Of a stretch of 64,000 nt of DNA, positions 34,696-42,839 are shown one piece after another (the first letter of the stretch is position 1; the number at the start of each line of letters is the position of its first letter). This DNA comes from JBOFDK01 sp051646925 (GTDB taxonomy: Bacteria; Bacillota; Clostridia; Lachnospirales; Cellulosilyticaceae). The stretch covers positions 24,552 to 88,551 of the forward strand of contig JBOFDK010000038.1 in the NCBI GenBank assembly GCA_051646925.1, in the 5' to 3' direction. The position numbers and the translations under genes are program-made. Under the pieces are notes generated by a model that had not been told where the DNA came from, ran no database searches, and saw only the letters and a program-made list of their open reading frames with translations.

Positions 34696-34884
34696 ATGGA
34701 TATAGCAGCATTAAGTATAGCGATGAGTCAGATGAATGTAGCTACAGAAGTGGGAGCGGCAGTCACAAAATTATCGATGGATACAACAAAGACTCAAAGT
34801 AGTCAGTTTATGCAAGATATGATAAAGAGTATCGAGCAGTCTGTTAATCCTGGTGTAGGGACAGTTATTGATATAAAGCTTTAG
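34696..34884 (+). CDS. YjfB-family putative motility protein
   Basis: 62 residues, AGAGGTG ribosome-binding site. The start 'MDIAALSIAMSQMNVATEVG', then 'AVTKLSMDTTKTQS' and 'SVNPGVGTVIDIKL', fits the small YjfB family often found near flagellar genes. The function is unknown. It is followed by a strong terminator that closes the fliD-fliS region. Confidence 0.75.
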   Translation: MDIAALSIAMSQMNVATEVGAAVTKLSMDTTKTQSSQFMQDMIKSIEQSVNPGVGTVIDIKL

Positions 34885-34909
34885 AAATGATATAAAGTTT
34901 TTTAAATTA

Positions 34910-34950
34910 AAAGTGCTAAGAGGGTTATATCACTACTTAGCACTTTTTTT
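34910..34950 (+). terminator. Intrinsic terminator after yjfB-like gene
   Basis: AAAAGTGCTAAG / CTTAGCACTTTT hairpin with continuing T run. Confidence 0.9.
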
Positions 34951-35048
34951 GTCGTATATATGCGTATGCTTTTCTAACAGGTTTAAATAGTGTATAGTAT
35001 AGAAAAATACATTGTTTGTGAAAGAGTGGATGCAAAGGAGGCGCTGGA

Positions 35049-38000
35049 ATGTTGACAGAGGAAGAAATCAAATACTGGAGTACTAATGAACTTGTATATA
35101 AACGTGGAATGGAAAATTATCGCCGTGGGGTTGTGAAGGAAATGAACGTTGTACAAGAAGGAAGTGTTTATACGATTCGTGGATACGTTGAAGGTGACTC
35201 AGGTGATATGTATTATAACTGGATAGAAATAGACCAAGACAACATAGATGATGTGAATTTTCAATGTGAATGTCCAGCGGCTCACAAATACGAGGGAGCA
35301 TGTAAACATACAGTTGCAATGATGATAAAGTTTAAAGAAGATAGCAAAAACGGAAGATTGCATACACATAATGTTGATATTGTAACAGGCGAGGCGCTAT
35401 TAGACTATTACGAAGATGCGATTATACGTGGACTCGATAGAGTTGAAGAAGAAGGCGTTAAAGTTATACCGAAATTGTATGAGCATATAGATGGGAACTT
35501 AGCGCTTGGGTTATCGGTTGGAAAAGATAAAATGTATATCGTAAAAAACATTAAAGAATTTGTAAATGCGATATTAAAAGAAGAACAAATTGCATATGGT
35601 AAACAGTTAATGTTTGTTCATCATATGAGTGCATTCGATAAAGAATCACGTGAATTAATACAGCTTGTTATAGAGCAACAAGTAGCAAGCGACCAGTTAA
35701 TGGGATTTGTTTATGGCGGGAAAATATATGGACGTGAAAAAAAACTACTACCATTAACATCTGATGGACTTGATCAGTTATTTACATTGTATAAAGACAA
35801 GAGAATTCTTTTTCAAGATGAGCATGGTAAAGTAGATGTTTTGTTTAAAGAAGAAAACCCTGAGTTTGATTTTAGGCTAGAGAGAAAAAATGAATGTTTT
35901 CAGTTAGCTGTAAATCAAAAAAGTTATCAAATTATACAACATCCAATTCATGCATACGTTTGGATTGCAGATACATTATATCGTGTTAGTGAAAAATACA
36001 TGCAGCATATAGTACCAATTTTAAAATATATGAGAACATTGTATCCACCACAACTAAAGTTTGATGAGGCTGGGTTTAAAAGATTTGTCATGAGTGTATT
36101 GCCAAATTTAAAAAAACATGCAAATGTTGATTTTGAAGAAGGTATTTTAAGTGCATATGCACCTCCAGAATTAACTATACGTACATACTTTGACAGAGAC
36201 CAAAAAGACTGTGTCACAGGACGTGTTGTGCTTGACTATGAAGGGTATCAAATAAATCCATACGCTCCGGTAAAACAAGTAGATGAAGCGGTTGCACGTA
36301 ACAGAGTTCGTGAATACCAGTTTCAATCGCTTATAGAATTGTATGGGTTTTTGACAAGAAAAGGTGAACTGTATTTAGAAGATGAACAAAATATTTATAC
36401 GTTTCTAACAAGAGGGATACATGAGTTGTTAGAGGTGAGTGAAGTTCATATGACAGATATTTTAAGAGCTATGAAAATAGTACATCCACCTATGCCTACA
36501 GTTGGGCTTAAGCTAAAGAGTAATTTATTAGAAATTCAAATGGATTATCAAGGATTAGCTCCAGATGAGGTGCAAGACATACTTCAAGCTTATCGTACAA
36601 AAAAGAAATACTATAGATTAAAAAGTGGAGATTTTGTTGATTTAGAAGATGAACGTGTGGAAGGTTTTGATGAACTTATTAGAGGTTTAGGTATTGGAGA
36701 GTCAGATAGACTACAAGAACAAATGAATGTTGAAAAATACCGCACACTGTATTTAGACAATATTACAAAACGTTACAAAACATTAGAAGTCAAAAAAGAT
36801 GCAAACGTTAAAAGTATTGGAAGAAATTTTAGAGATATAGAAGATGAGGATTTTCAATTACCAGAAACATTAGAAGCAACGCTAAGACCATATCAAGAGG
36901 TAGGGTATCAGTGGCTAACAGTATTAGATAAATATGGTTTTGGAGGAGTTCTAGCAGATGATATGGGACTTGGTAAAACACTCCAAGTTATAACACTTTT
37001 ATTGCAAGCACAATCTAAACAAAAAACATTAGAAATAAATGAAGTAGTAAATAATGAAGTAAATAACGAAGTAAATAATGAAGTAAATAACGAAGTAAAT
37101 AACGAAGTATTAAACAAAGATGAGATATTAGATGAAAAAGCAGTAAACGATGAAGGTGCAAAACCTAGTATAGTAGTAGCGCCAACATCGCTTGTTCTAA
37201 ACTGGGAAAAAGAAATAAACCGTTTTGCACCTAGTTTGAAGGTTGTTGTTGTTAGTGGAAATACTCAAGAACGCCTAATGCAAATTCAATCAATTGATAA
37301 TTCGGATATAGTAGTTACATCGTATGAGTTATTAAAACGTGATATTGAATATTACAAAGAATACAGTTTTCAGTACTGCATAGCAGATGAAGCGCAGTAT
37401 ATTAAAAATCCTACTACATTAAATGCAAAGACATTAAAAGAAATTAATAGTGAAAGACGATTTGCATTAACAGGGACACCTATTGAAAATTCGTTATCTG
37501 AGTTATGGAGTTTATTTGATTTTTGTATGCCAGGGTATTTATTCACATATCATCAATTTAAATCATCGTTTGAAACACCTATTATGCGTATGCAAGATCA
37601 AAAAGCGCATCAAAGGTTACAGCAGATGATTGCACCGTTTATACTAAGACGTCTCAAAAAAGAAGTTTTAAAAGAGTTACCGCCAAAAACAGAAACAGTT
37701 ATTTATAATAAGATGGAAGAAGAGCAAGAAAAACTTTACAAAGCTAATTTAGCACTTGTTCAAAAAGAATTAAGTCAAGAATTAGAAACTCATGGATTTG
37801 GGAAAAGTCATATGAAAATATTAGCAATGCTTACAAGATTGCGCCAAATTTGTTGTCATCCAGGATTATATATTGATAATTATGAAGGCGAAAGTAGCAA
37901 GATGGAACAAGCACTTGAGTATATCGAAGAAAGTACTGCATCAGGGCATAAAATGCTACTATTTTCACAATTCACATCAATGCTTGATAAGTTAGCACAT

Positions 38001-38402
38001 GAACTTCGCCAAAGAGGTATACCGTATTATATGTTAACTGGAAAAACAAAGGCAAAACAACGTATGGAAATGGTAGATGCATTTAATAGTGATGATGTGC
38101 CTATCTTTTTGATTTCACTAAAAGCTGGAGGAACAGGGCTTAATTTAACATCTGCAGATATAGTTATACACTATGACCCGTGGTGGAATTTATCTAGTGA
38201 AAACCAAGCAACTGACAGGGCGTACCGAATAGGACAAGATAACCCTGTGCAAGTATATAAACTAATTACAGCGAATACAATTGAAGAAAAAATACTTAAA
38301 TTACAAAAGCGTAAAGCAGAGCTTGCCGATGCTTTGCTTACGACAGAAGAAACATTTGTGAATCGATTATCACAAGATGAGCTATTAGACTTATTTAAAT
38401 AA
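35049..38402 (+). CDS. SWI2/SNF2-family helicase with SWIM zinc finger and repeat insert
   Basis: 1117 residues, AAGGAGG ribosome-binding site. The N-terminal SWIM finger has C73-x-C75...C85-x-H87. An SNF2-associated middle region precedes the helicase core: Walker A 'DDMGLGKT' (637-644), motif Ia 'IVVAPTSLVLNWEKEI', the DEAQ box at about 780-783, then 'LTGTPIENSLSELWSLFDF' and the C-terminal motif 'SLKAGGTGLNLTSADIVIHYDPWWN'. It should be a DNA translocase that moves proteins such as RNA polymerase off DNA; the target is unknown. Between motifs I and Ia (about 668-688) there is an insert of repeated NNEV units. It sits inside the flagellar neighbourhood without an obvious link. Confidence 0.92.
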   Translation: MLTEEEIKYWSTNELVYKRGMENYRRGVVKEMNVVQEGSVYTIRGYVEGDSGDMYYNWIEIDQDNIDDVNFQCECPAAHKYEGACKHTVAMMIKFKEDSKNGRLHTHNVDIVTGEALLDYYEDAIIRGLDRVEEEGVKVIPKLYEHIDGNLALGLSVGKDKMYIVKNIKEFVNAILKEEQIAYGKQLMFVHHMSAFDKESRELIQLVIEQQVASDQLMGFVYGGKIYGREKKLLPLTSDGLDQLFTLYKDKRILFQDEHGKVDVLFKEENPEFDFRLERKNECFQLAVNQKSYQIIQHPIHAYVWIADTLYRVSEKYMQHIVPILKYMRTLYPPQLKFDEAGFKRFVMSVLPNLKKHANVDFEEGILSAYAPPELTIRTYFDRDQKDCVTGRVVLDYEGYQINPYAPVKQVDEAVARNRVREYQFQSLIELYGFLTRKGELYLEDEQNIYTFLTRGIHELLEVSEVHMTDILRAMKIVHPPMPTVGLKLKSNLLEIQMDYQGLAPDEVQDILQAYRTKKKYYRLKSGDFVDLEDERVEGFDELIRGLGIGESDRLQEQMNVEKYRTLYLDNITKRYKTLEVKKDANVKSIGRNFRDIEDEDFQLPETLEATLRPYQEVGYQWLTVLDKYGFGGVLADDMGLGKTLQVITLLLQAQSKQKTLEINEVVNNEVNNEVNNEVNNEVNNEVLNKDEILDEKAVNDEGAKPSIVVAPTSLVLNWEKEINRFAPSLKVVVVSGNTQERLMQIQSIDNSDIVVTSYELLKRDIEYYKEYSFQYCIADEAQYIKNPTTLNAKTLKEINSERRFALTGTPIENSLSELWSLFDFCMPGYLFTYHQFKSSFETPIMRMQDQKAHQRLQQMIAPFILRRLKKEVLKELPPKTETVIYNKMEEEQEKLYKANLALVQKELSQELETHGFGKSHMKILAMLTRLRQICCHPGLYIDNYEGESSKMEQALEYIEESTASGHKMLLFSQFTSMLDKLAHELRQRGIPYYMLTGKTKAKQRMEMVDAFNSDDVPIFLISLKAGGTGLNLTSADIVIHYDPWWNLSSENQATDRAYRIGQDNPVQVYKLITANTIEEKILKLQKRKAELADALLTTEETFVNRLSQDELLDLFK
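37045..37110 (+). repeat. In-frame 12-nt tandem repeat inside the SNF2 gene
   Basis: About five units of AATAAYGAAGTA encode NNEV over and over. Units alternate AATAAT and AATAAC, which suggests unequal exchange or slippage of a two-unit block. Confidence 0.95.
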
Positions 38403-38412
38403 GTCTAATAGC
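38381..38412 (+). repeat. Perfect 32-bp palindrome at the end of the SNF2 gene
   Basis: GCTATTAGACTTATTT followed directly by its exact reverse complement. The stop codon (38400-38402) lies just past the centre. There is no T run, so it is not a classical terminator. Confidence 0.95.
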
Positions 38413-38449
38413 CGATAAATAAAATATAACGATTTGCGGAGGTGTTAAA

Positions 38450-38800
38450 ATGAAACGTAAAATATTAGAGGCAATATTAGAGTTAACGAAAAAGCAATCA
38501 GAGGCATTAGCTAATGATGATTTAGAACTGTTTGAAGTACTAATGCAAAAAAAACAACTACAAATTGATGCAATGGAAGAACTGCATAAAACAAAACCTG
38601 AGACAAAAGAACAAAAAGAAGAGATATTATTTAAAGAAATTATTGAATGTGACAAGAAAAACAAAGAAGAGTTTATGAGACAGTTTGATGAAACAAAAAC
38701 AAAATTAGCAGATATTAGAATGCAAAAACGTAGAGAAACACTATACGGAAATGTTTATGGTATTTCAAATGAGGAAGGTATCTTCATTGATAAAAGGTAG
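38450..38800 (+). CDS. FliT/FlgN-like helical flagellar protein
   Basis: 116 residues after GGAGGTG. It is all helical, with heptad-like pattern 'ILELTKKQSEALANDDLELFEVLMQKKQLQIDAM' and a C-terminal 'LYGNVYGISNEEGIFIDKR' that I associate with FliT-type proteins of clostridia. Likely chaperone for FliD or regulator of the export gate. It is coupled to the next gene (6-nt gap). Confidence 0.65.
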   Translation: MKRKILEAILELTKKQSEALANDDLELFEVLMQKKQLQIDAMEELHKTKPETKEQKEEILFKEIIECDKKNKEEFMRQFDETKTKLADIRMQKRRETLYGNVYGISNEEGIFIDKR

Positions 38801-38806
38801 AAATGT

Positions 38807-39223
38807 ATGGAGCAATTATTTGATATTTTAGAAGAAATCAATCAATTACTTGAACAAATTCAAACGATTACGCAAAATCAAATGACAATTTTACTAGAAG
38901 CGAGTTATATAGGAGAAGGCACTGGATTAGTTGAAGAAATGGCTGATTTTAAAGAAAATCTAACAACAGAAGTTGAGCAAAAAGAGAAAGTATTTCAAAG
39001 GTTATATAATGAACATAATACGCATATAATAAATGTAGAGGACAAACAATTATTAAAAACTCTAGTTGACCGGATTATGAAAACGAAACAACATATTATA
39101 GAAGGTGAACAAAAAAATGTGATGATTATGCAAAATTTACTTCATAACAAAGTAAATTGTACAACTACATACAAAACACCACAACACGTTGCTAATGCGT
39201 ATAAAGCACAGCGAAAAGCTTGA
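38807..39223 (+). CDS. Helical protein of unknown function after the FliT-like gene
   Basis: 138 residues, starting 6 nt after the FliT-like gene. It is predicted nearly all coiled coil ('LEEINQLLEQIQTITQNQMTIL', 'VEDKQLLKTLVDRIMKTKQH') with a basic C-terminal tail ('VANAYKAQRKA'). Its size and form suit a flagellar chaperone or an FlgN-like protein, but no named motif is seen. Confidence 0.6.
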   Translation: MEQLFDILEEINQLLEQIQTITQNQMTILLEASYIGEGTGLVEEMADFKENLTTEVEQKEKVFQRLYNEHNTHIINVEDKQLLKTLVDRIMKTKQHIIEGEQKNVMIMQNLLHNKVNCTTTYKTPQHVANAYKAQRKA

Positions 39224-39303
39224 AATATCAGTGATTGCAAAGAAGGCAAAGGGCGTTATATAAATCTTGATAAAATTTAACAGTATATTATTGTTATGTT
39301 TGC

Positions 39304-39333
39304 TTGACGAAAGGAATTTAATTGTGATATATT
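39304..39333 (+). promoter_or_regulatory. Sigma-A promoter of rpmG-secE-nusG
   Basis: TTGACG (39304-39309), 18 nt, TATATT (39328-39333) with an upstream TGA (extended -10). It is followed by a short GC-poor leader with a T8-9 run near 39354-39362. Confidence 0.7.
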
Positions 39334-39405
39334 AGGTTTGTGCCTAAATAGGTATTTTTTTTTATGGCAATTTTAAGCGTAATAACTTAAGTGGAGGTGT
39401 CAAGA

Positions 39406-39558
39406 GTGAGAGTACAAATTACTTTAGCTTGTGAAGAATGCAAGCGTAGAAATTACACCATGACAAAGGATAAGAAAGCACATCCAGATCGCATGGAAAC
39501 TAAGAAATATTGCAGATTCTGCAAAACACATACGCCACACAAAGAAACTAAAAAATAG
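39406..39558 (+). CDS. rpmG: 50S ribosomal protein L33
   Basis: 50 residues from a GTG start with GGAGGTG upstream. It starts MRVQITLACEECKRRNYTM and has CxxC pairs 'CEEC' and 'CRFC', so it is the zinc-binding (C+) form. It leads the rpmG-secE-nusG unit, the standard order in Firmicutes. Confidence 0.93.
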   Translation: MRVQITLACEECKRRNYTMTKDKKAHPDRMETKKYCRFCKTHTPHKETKK

Positions 39559-39593
39559 TATTTGTGAGCGAAAAACCAGGGAGGAAGTGAATT

Positions 39594-39776
39594 ATGGTTG
39601 AATTTTTTAAAAACTTTATCGCAGAAAGTAAGAGAATAGTTTGGCCTAATAGAAAAGAATTAATCTCAAAAACTACAAGTGTTATATTATTTTCACTTTT
39701 AGCAGCGGGAATAGTATTTGTTATGGATACCGTATTTGGAACATTAATAAATATTCTCGCAGGACTACCACTGTAA
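39594..39776 (+). CDS. secE: Preprotein translocase subunit SecE
   Basis: 60 residues, the short single-span form of Gram-positive bacteria. 'FIAESKRIVWPNRKEL' is the conserved amphipathic helix before one membrane segment (about 30-50). It stabilises SecY in the translocon. It ends at the base where a spurious upstream nusG ATG starts. Confidence 0.95.
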   Translation: MVEFFKNFIAESKRIVWPNRKELISKTTSVILFSLLAAGIVFVMDTVFGTLINILAGLPL

Positions 39777-39787
39777 TGGAGGCAACT

Positions 39788-40306
39788 ATGGATGACGCAC
39801 AATGGTATGTGGTACACACATACTCAGGTTATGAAAACAAAGTAAAAGCAAATATTGAAAAAGCTATAAAAAACAGAAGCATGCAAGAGTTAATCCATTT
39901 GGTGGAAGTTCCAATGCAAGATGAGATTGAGGAAAAGAACGGGGTACAAAAAACCGTTTCAAGAAAAGTTTTCCCTGGATATGTGCTAATCAAGATGGTC
40001 ATGACAGATGATACTTGGTATGTAGTTCGTAATACAAGAGGGGTAACAGGTTTTGTTGGCCCGGACTCTAAACCAGTATCGCTATCTGTAGATGAAATCA
40101 AAAGTATGGGAATTGACGTATCAATGCTTAAACCTCAAGCTGACATTGGTGACGCTGTGAAGATTCTCACAGGTGCATTTGAAGGGTCAGAGGGTATCGT
40201 CAAAGAAATTCACGAAGCAAAAACTGCGTATGTAGTATATGTTAGTGGATTTGGTAGAGAGTTCCCAGTAGAAGTAAGTTATGGACAAGTTCAGAAACTT
40301 ATTTAA
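39788..40306 (+). CDS. nusG: Transcription termination/antitermination protein NusG
   Basis: 172 residues from ATG 39788, which has GGAGG 5 nt upstream and gives MDDAQWYVVHTYSGYENKVK. The NGN domain is followed by the C-terminal KOW domain ('VKILTGAFEGSEGIVKEI'). Binds RNA polymerase and modulates pausing. An ATG at 39776 overlapping the secE stop is in frame but lacks a ribosome-binding site of its own. Confidence 0.95.
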   Translation: MDDAQWYVVHTYSGYENKVKANIEKAIKNRSMQELIHLVEVPMQDEIEEKNGVQKTVSRKVFPGYVLIKMVMTDDTWYVVRNTRGVTGFVGPDSKPVSLSVDEIKSMGIDVSMLKPQADIGDAVKILTGAFEGSEGIVKEIHEAKTAYVVYVSGFGREFPVEVSYGQVQKLI

Positions 40307-40378
40307 AAATCTATCAAACTATCAAATGTCAAAGCTTCAAGTCTATGAAAATAGACGAACTATTATTTAAGAATCAAC

Positions 40379-40412
40379 GCGCGAGTGGGAGGGAATTCCC
40401 CGCGAATACCAC
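40379..40412 (+). promoter_or_regulatory. L1-binding-type leader element before rplK
   Basis: GTGGGAGGG (40385-40393), AATT, then CCCC and finally TACCAC (to 40412). GTGG can pair with CCAC and GGG with CCC, leaving the internal-loop shape of an L1 binding site. A second copy precedes rplA. Known: L1 represses its own L11-L1 operon. Confidence 0.6.
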
Positions 40413-40433
40413 ATTTTTAGGAGGTGCCTCGTA

Positions 40434-40859
40434 ATGGCTAAAAAAGTTACAGGAATGATCAAATTACAAATTCCAGCTGGGAAGGCAACACCAGCTCCAC
40501 CAGTAGGTCCAGCTCTTGGACAACATGGTGTAAACATTGTTCAATTTACAAAAGAGTTCAATGAAAGAACATCAAAAGACGCAGGTCTTATTATTCCAGT
40601 TGTTATAACTGTATACCAAGACAGAAGTTTTTCTTTCATAACAAAAACTCCACCAGCAGCAGTTCTTTTAAAGAAAGCAGCTAAAATTGATTCAGGTTCA
40701 GCAGTACCAAACAAAACAAAAGTTGCAACAATTTCAAAAGCTGAAATCCAAAAAATTGCAGAGCTAAAAATGCCAGACTTAAATGCAGGTAGCTTAGAAA
40801 CAGCTATGAGCATGATTTCTGGAACAGCTCGTTCAATGGGAATCATTGTAGAAGAGTAG
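40434..40859 (+). CDS. rplK: 50S ribosomal protein L11
   Basis: 141 residues, AGGAGG ribosome-binding site. 'IKLQIPAGKATPAPPVGPAL' and 'GQHGVNIVQFTKEFN' are the conserved N-terminal thiostrepton-site region; the C-terminus has the rRNA-binding 'ISGTARSMGIIVEE'. It is part of the GTPase-associated centre. Confidence 0.97.
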   Translation: MAKKVTGMIKLQIPAGKATPAPPVGPALGQHGVNIVQFTKEFNERTSKDAGLIIPVVITVYQDRSFSFITKTPPAAVLLKKAAKIDSGSAVPNKTKVATISKAEIQKIAELKMPDLNAGSLETAMSMISGTARSMGIIVEE

Positions 40860-40905
40860 ATTTCAAGCATTAATTTGAATTAAAATTTATAGGCGCGTAT
40901 ATAGT

Positions 40906-40938
40906 ACGTGGGAGGGCACAGACCCCGATATTACCACA
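40906..40938 (+). promoter_or_regulatory. L1-binding-type leader element before rplA
   Basis: GTGGGAGGG (40908-40916), CACAGA, CCCC (40923-40926), then TTACCACA. The helix scheme is the same as in the element before rplK. It ends just before the AGGAGG of rplA, so L1 binding could block translation of its own gene. Confidence 0.6.
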
Positions 40939-40951
40939 AGGAGGAAGAGTT

Positions 40952-41644
40952 ATGAAACGAGGAAAAAAATATAACGAAGCTGCTAAACAAGTGGATCGCA
41001 ACAATCTTTACGATCCAACAGAGGCATTTGAACTAGTAGGGAAAACATCTACAGCAAAATTTGATGAGACAATTGAAGCACATATCAAACTTGGTGTTGA
41101 TAGTCGTCATGCTGATCAACAAGTACGTGGTGCGGTTGTATTACCACACGGTACAGGTAAAACACATAGAGTGCTTGTATTTGCTAAAGGTGCAAAAGCT
41201 GATGAAGCTTTAGCTGCTGGAGCAGATCACGTAGGTGCTGAAGACTTAATCCCAAGAATTCAAAACGAGGGATGGTTAGACTTTGATATTATCGTTGCTA
41301 CACCAGACATGATGGGTGTTGTAGGTCGTCTTGGTCGTGTTCTTGGACCAAAAGGATTAATGCCAAATCCAAAAGCTGGAACAGTTACTATGGATGTAAC
41401 AAAAGCAATCGATGAAATCAAAGCGGGTAAAATTGAGTACCGTCTTGACAAAACAAATATCATTCACGTTCCAATTGGTAAAGCATCATTTGGAGAAGCG
41501 AAATTAAAAGAAAACTTCCACACTTTAATGAGTGCTGTTGTAAAAGCGAAACCAGCTGCTGCAAAAGGTCAATACCTACGTAGTATCTCTGTTTCATCAA
41601 CAATGGGACCTGGTATCAAAGTTAATCCATCAAAAATTGACTAA
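40952..41644 (+). CDS. rplA: 50S ribosomal protein L1
   Basis: 230 residues, GGAGGAAG ribosome-binding site. 'KRGKKYNEAAKQVDRNNLY', 'GTGKTHRVLVFAKG', 'GPKGLMPNPKAGTV' and 'SSTMGPGIKVN' are canonical. It binds the L1 stalk of 23S rRNA and, by family knowledge, its own mRNA. Confidence 0.97.
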   Translation: MKRGKKYNEAAKQVDRNNLYDPTEAFELVGKTSTAKFDETIEAHIKLGVDSRHADQQVRGAVVLPHGTGKTHRVLVFAKGAKADEALAAGADHVGAEDLIPRIQNEGWLDFDIIVATPDMMGVVGRLGRVLGPKGLMPNPKAGTVTMDVTKAIDEIKAGKIEYRLDKTNIIHVPIGKASFGEAKLKENFHTLMSAVVKAKPAAAKGQYLRSISVSSTMGPGIKVNPSKID

Positions 41645-41671
41645 TTACCAGTAACTAACAGCATATAGATG

Positions 41672-41700
41672 TTGACAAGAGATGATGGACATGTTATCAT
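41672..41700 (+). promoter_or_regulatory. Sigma-A promoter of rplJL
   Basis: TTGACA (41672-41677), 17 nt, TATCAT (41695-41700) with TGT just upstream (extended -10). Confidence 0.75.
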
Positions 41701-41726
41701 AATCTCTGTTGATAAATAAATGAATA

Positions 41727-41847
41727 CTGTACCGCAGACAGTAGGTGTCGTATGACATAACGTATACAACCTACCGAGGTCTATAATATATGGACGGATG
41801 TATAGCCACTTTGCCTGCGGAGAAATTTGAGCAAAGTGGTATTTTTA
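41727..41847 (+). ncRNA. L10 leader with attenuator
   Basis: The 'AGACAGTAGGTG' and 'CCTACCGAGG' strands are the L10 leader signature. CCGCAG (41732-41737) can pair with CTGCGG (41815-41820) to close the domain. A competing hairpin CCACTTTGC (41806-41814) / GCAAAGTGG (41831-41839), followed by TATTTTTA, resembles a terminator. The two helices cross and exclude each other. Known in Bacillus: the L10-L12 complex controls rplJL by attenuation. Confidence 0.85.
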
Positions 41848-41877
41848 TGACAGAACCTGAGTTAGGGAGGTGTAACA

Positions 41878-42366
41878 ATGGCAAAAGTAGAACAAAAACA
41901 AGTAGTTGTTGATGCAATTAAAGAAAAACTTAACGGTGCAACTTCAATCGCATTAGTAGATTATCGTGGTCTTACAGTAGATCAAGATACACAACTTCGT
42001 AAAGAACTTCGTGAAGCTGGCGTTGTGTACAAAGTTTACAAAAACACAATGGTAAACTTCGCTGTTCAAGGAACAGAATTCGAAGGAATCGCAAAAGATC
42101 TTGAAGGACCAACAGCAATCGCAATTTCATACGAAGATGCAACAGCTGGTCCAAGAGTTATTGCAAACATTGCAAAAACAAATGAAAAGTTAGAATTCAA
42201 AAGTGGAGTTGTTGATGGACACTACTACGATGCTAACGGCATCAAAGCTATCGGTAATATTGCTCCAAAAGAGGAATTACTTGGTCGCTTACTTGGAAGT
42301 TTCAAATCACCAATTGCAAGCTTTGCACGTGTTATTAAACAAGTTGCAGAGAAAGATGCTGAATAA
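41878..42366 (+). CDS. rplJ: 50S ribosomal protein L10
   Basis: 162 residues, GGGAGGTG ribosome-binding site. 'SIALVDYRGLTVDQDTQLRK' and 'YKVYKNTMVNFA' are family signatures. It forms the base of the stalk, carrying L7/L12 dimers, and is the likely ligand of the leader upstream. Confidence 0.97.
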   Translation: MAKVEQKQVVVDAIKEKLNGATSIALVDYRGLTVDQDTQLRKELREAGVVYKVYKNTMVNFAVQGTEFEGIAKDLEGPTAIAISYEDATAGPRVIANIAKTNEKLEFKSGVVDGHYYDANGIKAIGNIAPKEELLGRLLGSFKSPIASFARVIKQVAEKDAE

Positions 42367-42425
42367 TATAATACTCAGCAGTTTTTATCCAAAAATATGT
42401 AGTTAAAATTACGGAGGTACTTAAA

Positions 42426-42794
42426 ATGGCAAAATTATCAATCCAAGAAATCATGGAAGCTATCAAAGAATTAACAATTTTAGAATTAAACGAATTAGTA
42501 ACAGCTTGTGAAGAAGAGTTTGGTGTATCAGCAGCTGCAGGTGTTATGGTAGCAGCAGCAGGTGGAGCAGCAGCAGAAGAAAAAACTGAATTCGACGTTG
42601 AATTAACAGAAGCTGGTTCAGAAAAAATCAAAGTTATCAAAGCAGTACGTGAATTAACAGGTCTTGGCTTAAAAGAAGCTAAAGACGTAGTTGAAGGAGC
42701 TCCTAAAGTTCTTAAAGAAGGTTTAGCTAAAGACGAAGCAGAAAAGATCAAAGCTGATCTTGAAGCAGTTGGAGCTAAAGTAACATTAAAATAA
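42426..42794 (+). CDS. rplL: 50S ribosomal protein L7/L12
   Basis: 122 residues, GGAGGTAC ribosome-binding site. An N-terminal dimerisation domain, an Ala-rich hinge ('AAAGVMVAAAGGAAAEEK'), and a C-terminal factor-binding domain with 'ELTGLGLKEAKDVVEGAP' follow the standard plan. It recruits translation GTPases. The gene ends the rplJL unit before a strong terminator. Confidence 0.98.
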   Translation: MAKLSIQEIMEAIKELTILELNELVTACEEEFGVSAAAGVMVAAAGGAAAEEKTEFDVELTEAGSEKIKVIKAVRELTGLGLKEAKDVVEGAPKVLKEGLAKDEAEKIKADLEAVGAKVTLK

Positions 42795-42806
42795 TTCCAA
42801 TCTGTC

Positions 42807-42839
42807 AAAAAAGAGTAGCCTTTTGGCTACTCTTTTTTT
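42807..42839 (+). terminator. Intrinsic terminator after rplL
   Basis: AAAAGAGTAGCC-TTTT-GGCTACTCTTTT with T run. Confidence 0.95.

Noticed and set aside
38392..38418. Sigma-D promoter before the FliT-like gene
   Set aside because: GCCGATAA looks good, but TAAA is only 11 nt away instead of 15.
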